A stretch of DNA of 64,000 nucleotides from the NCBI GenBank assembly GCA_965198995.1, contig CBDAQG010000001.1, forward strand, positions 124,001 to 188,000. The letters run 5' to 3'. The stretch is from CAXMMR01 sp965198995. Lineage in GTDB: Bacteria > Pseudomonadota > Alphaproteobacteria > Acetobacterales > Acetobacteraceae. Every line of letters begins with the position of its first letter. Position 1 is the first letter of the stretch. Of this stretch, positions 35,943-45,987 are shown piece after piece. The notes under the pieces were generated by a model, which was not told where the DNA came from, searched no databases, and saw nothing but the letters and a program-made list of their open reading frames with translations. The position numbers were made by a program, and so were the translations under genes.

Positions 35943-36208
35943 AAGACCAGGGCTTCGCCCTGGACCCGTCACGCGACAGCGTGCCGCGCACGACACGCGA
36001 CAGCGTGCTGCGCACGACACGCGACAGCGTGCTGCGCATGACGGGGGCGGCGTCCCCCAAACCCGCATCCATAAGAGCCTTCTAACTTGGCGAAGCCGTT
36101 CAATCCTGCCTTCCCACGCCACCGACCCGGCCCTGGAGTCATGAATAAGAAACGGATTTTAAAGGCTCCGCCTTTAATGGGGTCCAGGGGCAAAGCCCCT
36201 GGCCTTGC
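35943..36208. repeat. Family A repeat, reversed copy carrying a 24-base tandem insertion
   Basis: After CCAGGGCTTCGCCCTGGACC (a reversed M2-like stem, 35950-35970) comes a threefold repeat of CACGCGACAGCGTGCTGCGC plus four bases (35972-36043), then GGGGGCGGCGTCCCCC. A reversed M1 follows at 36157-36208: TTAAAGGCTCCGCCTTTAA and CCAGGGGCAAAGCCCCTGG. The gap 35928-36346 has no gene. The stem CACCGG...CCGGTG near 36269-36296 lies in the leader of the next gene. Confidence 0.8.
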
Positions 36209-36346
36209 TCAGCTTCGCCTGTCCGGATCATGACGAAGAACACACGAAACGGCCCGTCCGCTCACCGGTTAGATCTCTCAGTCCGGTGACACCAAGACGG
36301 CCATCTCCGACCGCCCCTGCCATTCCGGACCGGCAAGGAAGACATC

Positions 36347-37072
36347 ATGCAAAAATCGACATTGCTCGTCGCCACGGCGTTCGCCACGGCGCTCGCCGGC
36401 ACGGCCGCGTTCGCTGCCGGCCATGACACCAACGCGGCGACCACGAACGCCACGGCGACTGCCGCCAACAAGGACTTTGCCAAAGTCTCCAAGGACGGCT
36501 CGATGGCCTTCAGCGACATCGGCCTCGCTCGGATCGCGATCTACAACGGCGACCCAAGCCGGGCCGCGACCCTCGTCACCGACGCCAAGCAGGCGCTCAG
36601 CCGCGCCGCCACCGATGACAGCGTCTACACCAAGGCGGAAGACCAGCTGCATCCGCCGAAGGCGATGCCGGCCACGACGCGCATCTCGTCGGATAACGCG
36701 CCGATCGCCTGGCTGCCGGTCGACGCCCAGTATGTCGTCGATGAGACTCTGACGCCGACACCGCAAAAGGCGGCCGCGCTCGACACCGCGAACGCGCACC
36801 TGCGCAACAACCAGCCCGACCAGGCTCGCGACACGCTGAAGGTTGCCGACGTCAATGCGAGCCTCACCCTCGCCGTGGCGCCGCTCAAGAGCAGCGTCGC
36901 CGACATCGATCAGGCATCGGACAAGATGGCGTCGAAAGACTATTACAGCGCCAGCCAGTCGCTGCGCGCCGCCCAGAGCAACATTCGTTACGACATCTTC
37001 GACGTCAACAGTGCGCCGAAGGCGCTCAACACGGCCGCCACCAAGACCACGGCCCCGACGGCGACGAACTGA
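36347..37072 (+). CDS. YfdX-family periplasmic protein
   Basis: A 241-residue protein with a signal peptide (MQKSTLLVATAFATALAGTA, cleaved after AFA). The YfdX domain shows ALSRAATDDSVYTKAEDQL, IAWLPVDAQYVVDETLTPTP and KAAALDTANAHLRNNQPDQA. YfdX proteins are periplasmic, oligomeric and linked in enterobacteria to acid and antibiotic stress. The termini are Ala/Thr-rich. GGAAG precedes ATG 36347. Monocistronic as far as can be seen. Confidence 0.8.
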   Translation: MQKSTLLVATAFATALAGTAAFAAGHDTNAATTNATATAANKDFAKVSKDGSMAFSDIGLARIAIYNGDPSRAATLVTDAKQALSRAATDDSVYTKAEDQLHPPKAMPATTRISSDNAPIAWLPVDAQYVVDETLTPTPQKAAALDTANAHLRNNQPDQARDTLKVADVNASLTLAVAPLKSSVADIDQASDKMASKDYYSASQSLRAAQSNIRYDIFDVNSAPKALNTAATKTTAPTATN

Positions 37073-37120
37073 CCTCGCAACCGCGCCGGCCATGCCGGCG
37101 CGGTCGTCCGCCCGGCATGC

Positions 37121-37711
37121 TCATCCCTGAACGGCGGCCCCCTGAGCGGTCAGGGCAACGGCGATCGTCCGCGTCTCAAAGGCGTCGGCAATCCAGCTGT
37201 CGAACCGCCCGGGCGTAATCCCGCTCGTCGTCAAACGTCCCGTCCGGATCAGCCGCAGCAACGACTTTGAGTCGATCGGGAAAAACCGCAGCTGCGGAAA
37301 CGCCCGCAAATCCACCACCACCACCCGCTCCACGCTCTCCACCGCCGCGACCAGATCCTCGGCGGTGGCACTCCGCCCCGAGCCGATATGCTTGCTCTTC
37401 TGGAACTTGACCGGGTGGCGATTGAAGCACCGCACCGAGATGTCGAACCGCCCGATGGCGCCGAGCGCGATCGCCCCGTCGGAGCCCGGATGGTTCGAGT
37501 TCAGGTGCTTGCGGTAGCCGAACAGCCGCTCGCCCCAGATCTCGGCGAACCACGAGGTGATGCGCGGATCACGGAACTTTTCGAGCGCCTCGTCGCGGCT
37601 GATCCCGAGCGCGCCGCAGATCGCCTCGAGCGACAGCACCGCCTGCACGATCGTCAGCCGGTCCTTCAACACCGGCGCCGGCCGGCTCTCCAATGTCGTG
37701 AACAGGTCCAT
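37121..37711 (-). CDS. Putative restriction endonuclease partner of the overlapping methyltransferase
   Basis: A 196-residue protein I do not recognise by family. Its start lies 143 bases inside the 3' end of the methyltransferase gene in another frame. ATG 37711 has a very strong GAGGGAGGCGAGG site, so the overlap looks real. The segment VVVVDLRAFPQLRFFPIDSK followed by SLLRLIRTGRL has the D-x(n)-D-x-K look of a PD-(D/E)XK core, and KFQKSKHIGSGRSATAEDL could contact DNA. Position next to a type II methyltransferase suggests the cognate nuclease. This is inference; a controller or specificity protein is the alternative. Confidence 0.5.
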   Translation of the reverse strand: MDLFTTLESRPAPVLKDRLTIVQAVLSLEAICGALGISRDEALEKFRDPRITSWFAEIWGERLFGYRKHLNSNHPGSDGAIALGAIGRFDISVRCFNRHPVKFQKSKHIGSGRSATAEDLVAAVESVERVVVVDLRAFPQLRFFPIDSKSLLRLIRTGRLTTSGITPGRFDSWIADAFETRTIAVALTAQGAAVQG

Positions 37712-38528
37712 CCTCGCCTCCCTCGGCGCGCAGCCGGGCGATCGCGGTCGCGGCGTAGTGCGGATCAAGCTCGATCCCGATCGCGCGATGCCCGAGCCGG
37801 TGTGCCGCCACCAGCGTCGTCCCGGCGCCGGCGAACGGGTCGAGCACCGTCAAGTCCGCCCCGCCCCGCAGCCGCAGGCAGCGCTCCGGCAACGCCACCG
37901 GAAAGCCGGCCGGATGGTCGAATTTCTGCGCCTTGGAGCGCACCGTCCGATACGGAATGAACCACACGTTGCCGCCGCAGCGCCGGTCGCGCGCATGCCC
38001 CCAGCGCGCGATGTTCGACTTGTCCTTGAACGGCACGCCGACCGCGAGCCGGTCGACCGCGACGTCGCCGTCCAGGCTGAAGTGGAACACCTGCTCGTGG
38101 TTATGGTTGAGGTAGCGCCGCGAGGTGATCGGCTTGAAGTGCCCCACCGTGTCGTCGCCGATCGACAGCGACTTCACCCAGGCGATGTGGTTCTGCAGCA
38201 CGAAGTCGGCCCGGAACGCGCCGGCGGCCTCAAGCGGCAGCCACGGGTCGGTGTTGGTGCTGCCGATGTTGAGGAACAGCGAGCCGCCCGGCGCCAGCAC
38301 CCGGGCGAGCGCGCCGCTGACCCGCCCGAGCCAGGCGAGGTAGGCCGCCCGCGGCTGCCGGTCGTCATAGCTGCGATAGGCGACGCCGATATTATAGGGC
38401 GGCGAGGTGACGATCACGTCCACCGAGCCGTCGGCCACCCCGGCCAGCACCGCCAGGCAATCCCCGGCATGCACCACGTGCCGCCCGATCCGGGTGCCGC
38501 TCACCCCACCCGACACGTCCAGCGGCAT
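37569..38528 (-). CDS. Type II-like site-specific DNA methyltransferase (beta class)
   Basis: A 319-residue amino-methyltransferase. Motif IV comes first: GDCLAVL then VDVIVTSPPYNIGVAYRSYD. The SAM-binding motif comes late: TVLDPFAGAGTTLVAAHRLG then HRAIGIELDPHYAATAIARL, the order of beta-class N4-cytosine/N6-adenine enzymes. The central region (HNHEQVFHFS, CGGNVWFIPYRTVRSKAQKF) would carry target recognition. The product normally ends soon after ATAIARL; here some 45 more residues run into the overlapping downstream gene. ATG 38528 follows a GGGAG site. Divergent from gshB. Confidence 0.85.
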   Translation of the reverse strand: MPLDVSGGVSGTRIGRHVVHAGDCLAVLAGVADGSVDVIVTSPPYNIGVAYRSYDDRQPRAAYLAWLGRVSGALARVLAPGGSLFLNIGSTNTDPWLPLEAAGAFRADFVLQNHIAWVKSLSIGDDTVGHFKPITSRRYLNHNHEQVFHFSLDGDVAVDRLAVGVPFKDKSNIARWGHARDRRCGGNVWFIPYRTVRSKAQKFDHPAGFPVALPERCLRLRGGADLTVLDPFAGAGTTLVAAHRLGHRAIGIELDPHYAATAIARLRAEGGEDGPVHDIGEPAGAGVEGPADDRAGGAVARGDLRRARDQPRRGARKVP

Positions 38529-38624
38529 CAACGGCTCCCGGCCCGCGACTCGAACACCAGTCCGCCCTACACTGTTCCGCGACGCTTGCCGCCGCAAGCG
38601 CGGCCGACGGAGGACAGCGCCCGC

Positions 38625-39617
38625 ATGCCCACCCCCCTCAAGATCGCCGTGCAGATGGACCCGATCGAGCCCATCAACATCGACGGCGACAGCACCTTCG
38701 CGCTCATGCTGGAGGCGCAGAGCCGCGGCCACAGCCTGTGGCACTACGAGGTCCGCCACCTCGCGCTCCGCGAGGGCAAGCCGTCCCCGGACGGCCGATC
38801 CGCCAGCGGGCGCCGCGAGCGCCTCACCGCCCGCGCCCAGCCGGTCACCGTCGAGCGCCGCCACGGCGCCCACTGGCAGTTCGGCCCGCTCGTCACCCTC
38901 GACCTCGCCGAGATGGACGTCGTGCTGATGCGCCAGGACCCGCCCTTCGACATGGCCTACATCACCGCCACCCACATGCTGGAGCACATCCAGCCGGGCA
39001 CGCTGGTGGTGAACGACCCAGCCGCCGTGCGCAACGCGCCGGAGAAGATCCTCGTCACCCGCTTCCCCGAGCTGATGCCCCCCACCCTCATCACCTGGGA
39101 CCCGCAAGCCATCCGCGAGTTCCGCGAGGAGCACCGCGACATCATCGTCAAGCCGCTGTTCGGCAACGGCGGCGCCGGCGTCTTCCGCATCCGCCAGGAC
39201 GACGAGAACCTCGCCTCGCTGCTCGAGATGCACTTCGCCCGCTCCCGCGAGCCGCTGATGATCCAGCGCTACGAGCCCGCCGTGCGCGTCGGCGACAAGC
39301 GCATCATCCTGATCGACGGCGAGCCGGTCGGCGCCATCAACCGCGTCCCCGCCACCGGCGAGGCCCGCTCCAACATGCATGTCGGCGGCCGCGCCGAAGC
39401 GAGCCGCCTCACCCCCCGCGACCACGAGATCTGCACCGCCATCGGCCCCACCTTGCGCGAGCAGGGCCTGATCTTCGTCGGCATCGACGTCATCGGCGAC
39501 TACCTCACCGAAATCAACGTCACCTCCCCCACCGGCCTACAGGAAATCGACCGCTTCGACGGCGTCAACCTCGAACGCATCATCTGGGAGGCGATCGAGC
39601 GAAAAGTCAGCAAGTAA
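38625..39617 (+). CDS. gshB: Glutathione synthetase
   Basis: A 330-residue ATP-grasp enzyme that joins gamma-glutamylcysteine and glycine. Family marks are LKIAVQMDPIEPINIDGDST, DVVLMRQDPPFDMAYITATH then MLEHIQPGTLVVNDPAAVRN, IVKPLFGNGGAGVFRI, IMIDGEPVGAINRVPA-like residues and FVGIDVIGDYLTEINVTSPT at the metal site. ATG 38625 has CGGAGGA upstream. It sits between a restriction-modification pair and a helicase defence gene, so the flanks look inserted around a core gene. Confidence 0.95.
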   Translation: MPTPLKIAVQMDPIEPINIDGDSTFALMLEAQSRGHSLWHYEVRHLALREGKPSPDGRSASGRRERLTARAQPVTVERRHGAHWQFGPLVTLDLAEMDVVLMRQDPPFDMAYITATHMLEHIQPGTLVVNDPAAVRNAPEKILVTRFPELMPPTLITWDPQAIREFREEHRDIIVKPLFGNGGAGVFRIRQDDENLASLLEMHFARSREPLMIQRYEPAVRVGDKRIILIDGEPVGAINRVPATGEARSNMHVGGRAEASRLTPRDHEICTAIGPTLREQGLIFVGIDVIGDYLTEINVTSPTGLQEIDRFDGVNLERIIWEAIERKVSK

Positions 39618-39672
39618 GGCCAGAGGCTCTGCCTCTGGACTCCGCTGGGGCCTGAGGCCCCAGACCGCCGTC
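39618..39672. repeat. Family A repeat, single reversed M2 module after gshB
   Basis: CCAGAGGCTCTGCCTCTGGA, then CGCTGGGGCCTGAGGCCCCA and GACCGCC begins directly after the gshB stop. The rest of the gap to 39901 is AT-richer, with a TGAGA-CGAAA-TCTCA hairpin at 39846-39860 and no gene. Confidence 0.8.
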
Positions 39673-39901
39673 AGTTGGAAATCCCTCAACCAAGGCGATG
39701 ACTGAAGCGCGTACATCTAAAGGCAGTCGACCTATGGCGACTGCTACAGGATAGGTTGCAGATAACCGATCAATCTGCCTCTATAGCTGTGATTAAGTCA
39801 GCAATATTTCCTGAAACGTGTAAAGTGCTGAAGCTCTGATAAATTGAGACGAAATCTCATAGTCGGCGAAACGCATCCCTTTATAGAGGCATTGTTCGCC
39901 T

Positions 39902-42900
39902 ATGAGCATGGCCATAACCTCTTCTCGTCGTCATGCGGCCTCAAGCAGTATCCAGCAGTTGCGCCTCAGGTTGCTGGACCTGACGGCTCGCAACCCCCTG
40001 ATCAGCTTCGATCACGGCAGCCGAGCTGCCTCCCGTGCCCACGTCAGGGCCGTCAACGTCGGTTTGGACGACATCTACCATCGGTTCATCGAGCCCAGGT
40101 CCATACTGCTGCGGGCGCTCCCGCCCATGCAGGCGGGACCTTCCGATGAGACGACGAGCGTCTTCCTCTCGGCCCTTGATCTCGCCAAACAGACGGACGT
40201 CGACTACGCGCAGGCGGTCGATGCCCTTGCTTCGGAAGACGCAACATCGAGCAAGGCCAGCCTTATCGAGCGCAAGCTTCGCGATAGGGTGCGTGCCCAA
40301 CTTGGCATGCCTCTCGAAAGAGGAACCTCGAATCAGGGTTTGGGAGACCATGCGCACTGCCACGGTATAGATCCGTCCTACGACCTGCCGACGGCGAGCG
40401 CTGGGCGATCGTCGGGTCAGTCACACAAGTTCGACATCCAGATCATGGCGCTCCCCGACCAATTCGAACGCCGGCTGTCTAAAATCCGCGATGCCGCGCG
40501 CGTCATCGCCGAGGAGACCGGCGTCAGCGCCCTCTACACGGCCTTTGGATTTCTCGAGTGGTTCGAGGCGGAAAGCTCCGAGCGGGCGCTGACGAGCCCG
40601 CTCCTCCTGCTTCGAACCAACATCGAAAAGGCCGTATCCAAGTCGCACGTCCAGTACTCGCTTGAGGAGGCCGGAGACGACGTCCAGGTCAACCTGACCC
40701 TGTCAGAGCGGTTGAAGCGCGATTTTCAGCTCACCCTGCCCACGATCCGGGAAGACGAGCCACCCGGCGCCTACCTCGCCCGCGTCGAGGAGGAAGTCTG
40801 TGCCGACCGTCCGCGATGGCGGATCCGGCGATGGATCACGCTGGCGCTGTTCCCGTTCGCTCGTCTCGCGATGTACGAGGATCTTGACGAGGATCGATGG
40901 GCGGCAGCCGGCGGTCTGGCGGATCACCCGGTCGTCGGCGAGTTGTTGGGTGGAAGCGACGCAATCGGCGAGATGTTCGCACACGAGCACGACGTGGACT
41001 CGCCCGCGGTCGCTGCCGCAGTGCCGGTCATGGTGCTTGAGGCAGACAGCAGCCAGCACAGCGCGGTCTACGATGTCATGACCGGGAAGAACCTCGTCAT
41101 TGAGGGACCGCCAGGCACAGGCAAGTCGCAGACCATCACCAACATAATTGCCGCCGCCCTAGCCAGCGGTAAGCGAGTGCTGTTCGTGGCGGACAAACAG
41201 ACTGCTCTGCAGGTCGTCAAGGACCGGCTCGACAAGGTCGGGCTGGGCGACTTCTGCCTGGAAATCCATTCCGGGAAGGCCCGCAAGCGGGACGTTCTCG
41301 ACTCCATTGAGAAGCGGCTCCAGCGACGACCGCAATCTGAGACGTTCGGCCTTGAGCCGCGCCGCCGGGAGTTGGTGAGCATGAAGGCCGCGCTCACCCG
41401 CTACGCGACGATCCTCAACACGCCTTTCGGCGCCGAACGGCGAACTATTCAGGAACTCCTCTGGGCCGATCGATCGCGCCGCCAAATGGAGACCGAAGCC
41501 GCGCGGCGCCTAGATGCACTCAAGCTCGACGCTGTGGAGAGCCTCGCCGATGTTGATCTCGACCGGCTGAAGTCGTTGTTAATCCGGTTCGAGCGCGCGG
41601 CGCAAGTGGCGCTGTCGAACGCTGCACCGGACTTCCATCCCTGGTTTGGCGTTCAGCGATCCGACCTGCCTGCGACGGATATTGAAGCCGCCCAGCGCGC
41701 GGTCGGGAACCTTCATCGCCATCTGAACGACTTGATGACCGAAGCTGCGGCGTTCCTCCACCGCATCGGCCTGGAGGCGGACACCTCTCTGACCAGCCTT
41801 GCCGAGACATGCCGGTTGGTGTCCAAAATCTCGATCCGCACAGACTATCCTCAAACATGGTACGCCGCACTGCAGGAACCTTCGACCCGCGACGCGACGG
41901 CACGTTGGCTGGCTGACGCCCACACGTTCCGCGACCTCGCGCTCAAAGGCGAGGCTCTCGCTTCGACATCTCGAAGCTTCCCGATCAGGAGGCAATCGAC
42001 GGCTTGTTGTCCACGCTTCCGGACGCCCAAGCCGGGCTGCCGCCGTCGCTCTCGACGGACGCGATCGGTTCTCACGTCGACCAGCTGCTCGATGAGGCGA
42101 GCATCACCGATAATATCGTCAAGGGAGCGGCCCGCAGCCTTAAAGCCTTCGGCTTGAGCTGCGACATCACCGCCGCTGAACTCCTCACGACGATCTGCCT
42201 GGTCGACATCGTCGCGCGAGCGAACGACCGGACCTTATCCTTTGCCGTGCCCTCTCTGCTGGAGCGGGATGCCGCCGACGCGGTACAGACCGCGTCCATC
42301 GCGCTGAGTGAGCTTCGCGCCGGAAGGACGGATCTCGCCGCTAAGTTCGACCTCGCTCAGCTGCCAAGCCCGCAGGACCTCCGCATCCACTCGACGGCTC
42401 TGCGAGGCTCGGGCGTCTTCGGCTTCCTGTCCGCGGCAACGAAGGCGGCGCTGCAGATCCATGCTTCCATCTGGAAGGGGAACGGGAAGGTCACAAAGGC
42501 GACTGCCGCCGCCCAACTTGCCGAGCTCGCTGACCACGCCGAAGCAGTGGAGCGGCTCCGGCACGATGCCGACCTCAATCGCCTGTTCGGCCGCCGGTTC
42601 CAAGGTCTCGATACTGACGATGGTCTAGCGGCCGCTTGTGCGGCGATGGGTGATGCTTTCAGGAGCGCACTCGTCGGTTATGACGATGTCATCGTCAAGC
42701 TGAGGCAGATCGTGCTGTCCGCCGATCAAGACCGGTATCGAGCGATCGCGACGTTGCGCGAGAGCACCTTCACCACGGAACTTCGTAACCAGCTGGCGCA
42801 CATCGACCCCACCACCATTTTGACAGCCGATCTACCCGCGAATATTCGAAGCCGTGCCAAAGCCGTATCGGCTTACGCGTCGGCGGTCATCAGGATCGGC

Positions 42901-45252
42901 TTGCCGATGGATGCGCCGCTCGGCCGCCACGCGGAAATCCTTCGCCTCATCCTGACCGTGAAGACGGCGGCTGCCCGCGCTCAGCATTCAAAGCCGCTTG
43001 TCACGGCACTTGGTCCCGACGTTCCTGAAGCCCGCGGAGACTTGACGGGCCTTGAGGACGCTATGGACGCGGTCAGGATCATATCGACGATCGAAATTCC
43101 GGACGCCATACGGAGCGCGCTGGAGTTGAGGCCGCCGCGCACGATCATGCGCGAGATCGTGCCGGCCGCGCCGTCGCTTGACGCCTCCGCGTCAGCCGTC
43201 ATCGAGACCTGGGACAGTGTTAAAGCGCTCCTCCTGATCGTGCCATCAGCCTTTCTTGGCGGTAAATTTCACGAACTACCGTTCAGCGTCCTCGCCGACC
43301 GGGCTGCACTCGCGAGCGCTCACCAGGACAAACTGGGAGCTTGGATCGCTTACCTGTTCGAGCGGGACGAGGCTGTCGCCAACGGCCTGTCCGACCTGCT
43401 TGCGCTTTGGGACGATCGACTGGTGCCCGGTAGCCTCGCAGAAACACTGGACAGGGTGTTTTACCGGTCGCTGACCAGAGAAGTTTTTGCGAAGTTTCCC
43501 GAGCTAAACCGATTCTCCGCCATTGGCCAGGAGGAGATGCGGGACAAGTTTCGCGCACTCGACCAGCAGATGGTCGCGCTCGGACGCTGGAGTGTGGTTG
43601 GAACGCTCCTCAAGCGCGCCATCCCGGCTGGCAGGGGCGTCGGACGCCGAAGCGAATACACCGACCTCGCTCTCATCCACAACGAGCTTGCGAAGAAGAC
43701 AAAGCACATCCCGATCCGGTCGCTGATGGATCGCGCGGGAGCCGCGGTACAGGCGATGAAGCCCTGCTTCATGATGTCGCCGCTCTCCGTCGCACAATAT
43801 TTAAGGCCGGGCGGCTTGCGGTTCGACCTGCTGGTCATCGACGAGGCCTCGCAGATGCGACCCGAGGACGCCGTGGGCGCGGTCGCACGCTGCAGCCAGA
43901 TGGTCGTCGTCGGCGACCCCAAGCAACTCGCGCCGACCAGCTTCTTCGACCGCGGCGACATCGTCAGCGACGACGAGTGCGACGATGCCGTCGATGCGGA
44001 GTCGGTGTTGGACCAATCCCTCGCCCGCTTCCGACCGGCTCGTCGCCTACGCTGGCATTACCGGTCGAAACACGACAGCCTTATCGCGTTTTCCAACAAG
44101 GAATTCTACGACAACGACCTCATCGTCTTCCCATCGCCTGCGGCGGTCGGCGACGATCAGGGCGTCAGCCTGTGCAAAGTGGATGGCCTCTACAGGGCAC
44201 GGTCGAACGTGCCCGAGGCGATGGCCGTGTGCGAGGCTGCGATTGACCACATGCGCCGGCGTCCCGACCGGTCGCTTGGGATAGCCACGTTGAACATCGT
44301 CCAGAAGCAGTTGATTTCCGACGAGATGGACCGCCTCGCCGCGTCGGACCCGGACGTCGAGACCTATGTGCAGCGCTGGAGCGACGGGCTGGAGCGCTTC
44401 TTCGTCAAGAACTTGGAAACCGTGCAGGGCGACGAGCGCGACACCATCTTCGTCTCGACGGTCTTCGGTCCCACGGAGGCCGGCGGCCCGGTCCGGCAGA
44501 ATTTCGGTCCCATTAACGGCCGAGACGGTCATCGGCGCCTCAACGTCCTGTTCACCCGCGCCAAGCATCAGCTCCGTGTCTTCACATCCATGACGGCGGA
44601 CCAGGTCGCCTCGAATGACGACGCGCCGCGCGGTGCCAGGGTTTTGCGGGACTATCTGTCCTTCGCCGCCACCGGCCGGCTTGCAGCGGGAGAGGAGAGT
44701 GGCCGCGAGCCTGACTCCGATTTCGAGCTATTCGTCGCCGAACGCCTCAAGGCGGCCGGCTATGACTGCGCGATGCAGGTTGGCGTCGCCGGCTTCTTCC
44801 TCGACATCGCAGTACGCGACCCGGCGCGTCGCGGAACCTTCCTCCTCGGCGTAGAATGTGACGGTGCGACCTATCACTCCAGCAAGTCCGCCCGGGACCG
44901 GGACATCCTGCGCCAGCAAATCCTGGAGGGCTTGGGATGGAACATCTATCGCATTTGGTCGACGGACTGGTTTCGTGACCCGCAAGGGCAGACAACCAAA
45001 CTTCTGAAGCACCTTGCGGAGCTCCGCTCGCCCTCGTTGGCGAGCCCTGGACAGGTCCTCAAAGGGCAAGCGCTCGAACAGTCCGTCTCGATTACGGGCA
45101 TCGCCGACGTAATTTCGTCGACACAACCTGAGCTCGACAGGCGGGAGTGCTCGTCGTGCCCGCACTGCTCGGCGATGCTCCGGCTACCGTCGGCTCGGTC
45201 AGGTTTTGTCTCCTGCCCCGTGTGCCACCAACGAGAGTTTTATGTGACGTGA
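39902..45252 (+). pseudogene. DUF4011-helicase-Vsr defence protein interrupted by one frameshift
   Basis: Two overlapping frames (39902-42157 and 42004-45252) code one protein of about 1780 residues. Part one has the DUF4011 start QQLRLRLLDLTARNPLISFD and Walker A NLVIEGPPGTGKSQTITNII. Part two has Walker B LLVIDEASQMRPEDAVGAVA, VVVGDPKQLAPTSFF, GDERDTIFVSTVFGP and LNVLFTRAKHQLRVFTSM of SF1 helicases. The Vsr-like nuclease GVECDGATYHSSKSARDRD and NIYRIWSTDWF follows, then a four-Cys zinc ribbon. The frame changes at about 41955-41975 (GEAL to RFDISKL). This is the single-gene DUF4011-helicase-Vsr antiphage architecture. GC is lower than in neighbours. It may be inactive, a sequencing error, or two coupled polypeptides (TTG 42004). 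Confidence 0.85.
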
Positions 45253-45303
45253 CGGTCAAACACGCAGAGCCTCTGCTGAGCCGATGGATGCTGTCCAACC
45301 ATA

Positions 45304-45975
45304 CTACTCCCGCCGCAGCAGCCGGTCGGTCACGAAGCTGCTCAACCCCCCAGCCACGAAGTCCCGCTTCAGCGCCGCCTCGTCATACTCGTCACGCACC
45401 CAGTCCAGAAACCCGATCCGCCCCTCCGCCTCCGCCGCATAGCGCACGAAGAACGCGTCCAGAATGCCGGTGCGCGAGCGGCTGAAATGCCCGAACCGCC
45501 ACGACAGCTGCCCCAGCGCCGCCGCCGCCGTGCCACCCTCCAGCAACAGCGCCAACCCCGAAGCCAGCCCCGCCCGGTCCGCCCCAGACTTGCAATGCAT
45601 CAGCGCCGGCGTCTGCAGCGTCCGGTAGATCTCGGCGAACCGCAGCACCCGCTCGCGATGCGGCGCCCCGCGGCTCTCGAACGCCATGTCAACATGCCCG
45701 AGCCCAAGCCGCCCCGCCGCCTGGCGCGACAGCGCGTCCGAGCCGCATTGCCGATGACCCCGCAGATTGATCAGCGTGCGCAACTGCCACCGCCGCGCCA
45801 ACGCCGCCAGCCGCGCCGGCGTCGGATGGTTGGACCGGTACAGCTTGCCCGGCACCACAACGGCGAAATTATCCCAAACCACCCGGAACACGGCGTGGTC
45901 GACCAGCAGGCTGTCCGTCCACGCCCGCCTGCGCTCGGCGGCGCGCGGGTCGGCGGCAAGGTCGCCGGCGAACAT
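45304..45975 (-). CDS. Tyrosine/dual-specificity protein phosphatase family
   Basis: A 223-residue cysteine-based phosphatase. The P-loop MHCKSGADRAGL (His127-Cys128-Arg134) matches HCxxGxxR. The upstream GKLYRSNHPTPARLAALARR and TLINLRGHRQCGSDA are typical of the DSP/protein-tyrosine phosphatase-like group found beside bacterial cell-surface or inositol phosphate genes. Its substrate cannot be told. It ends head to tail with the helicase gene and is followed 12 bases upstream by sdhB on the same strand. Confidence 0.8.
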   Translation of the reverse strand: MFAGDLAADPRAAERRRAWTDSLLVDHAVFRVVWDNFAVVVPGKLYRSNHPTPARLAALARRWQLRTLINLRGHRQCGSDALSRQAAGRLGLGHVDMAFESRGAPHRERVLRFAEIYRTLQTPALMHCKSGADRAGLASGLALLLEGGTAAAALGQLSWRFGHFSRSRTGILDAFFVRYAAEAEGRIGFLDWVRDEYDEAALKRDFVAGGLSSFVTDRLLRRE

Positions 45976-45987
45976 CGGGCGCCGCGG

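Noticed and set aside
37557..38624. Plus-strand frame over the methyltransferase joined to gshB
   Set aside because: Antisense shadow. GshB begins MPTPLKIAVQMDP at 38625 with its own ribosome site.
38529..39425. Minus-strand extension of the methyltransferase over gshB
   Set aside because: Composition is Gly/Ala/Val shadow of gshB and carries no motif. The methyltransferase has a proper start at 38528.
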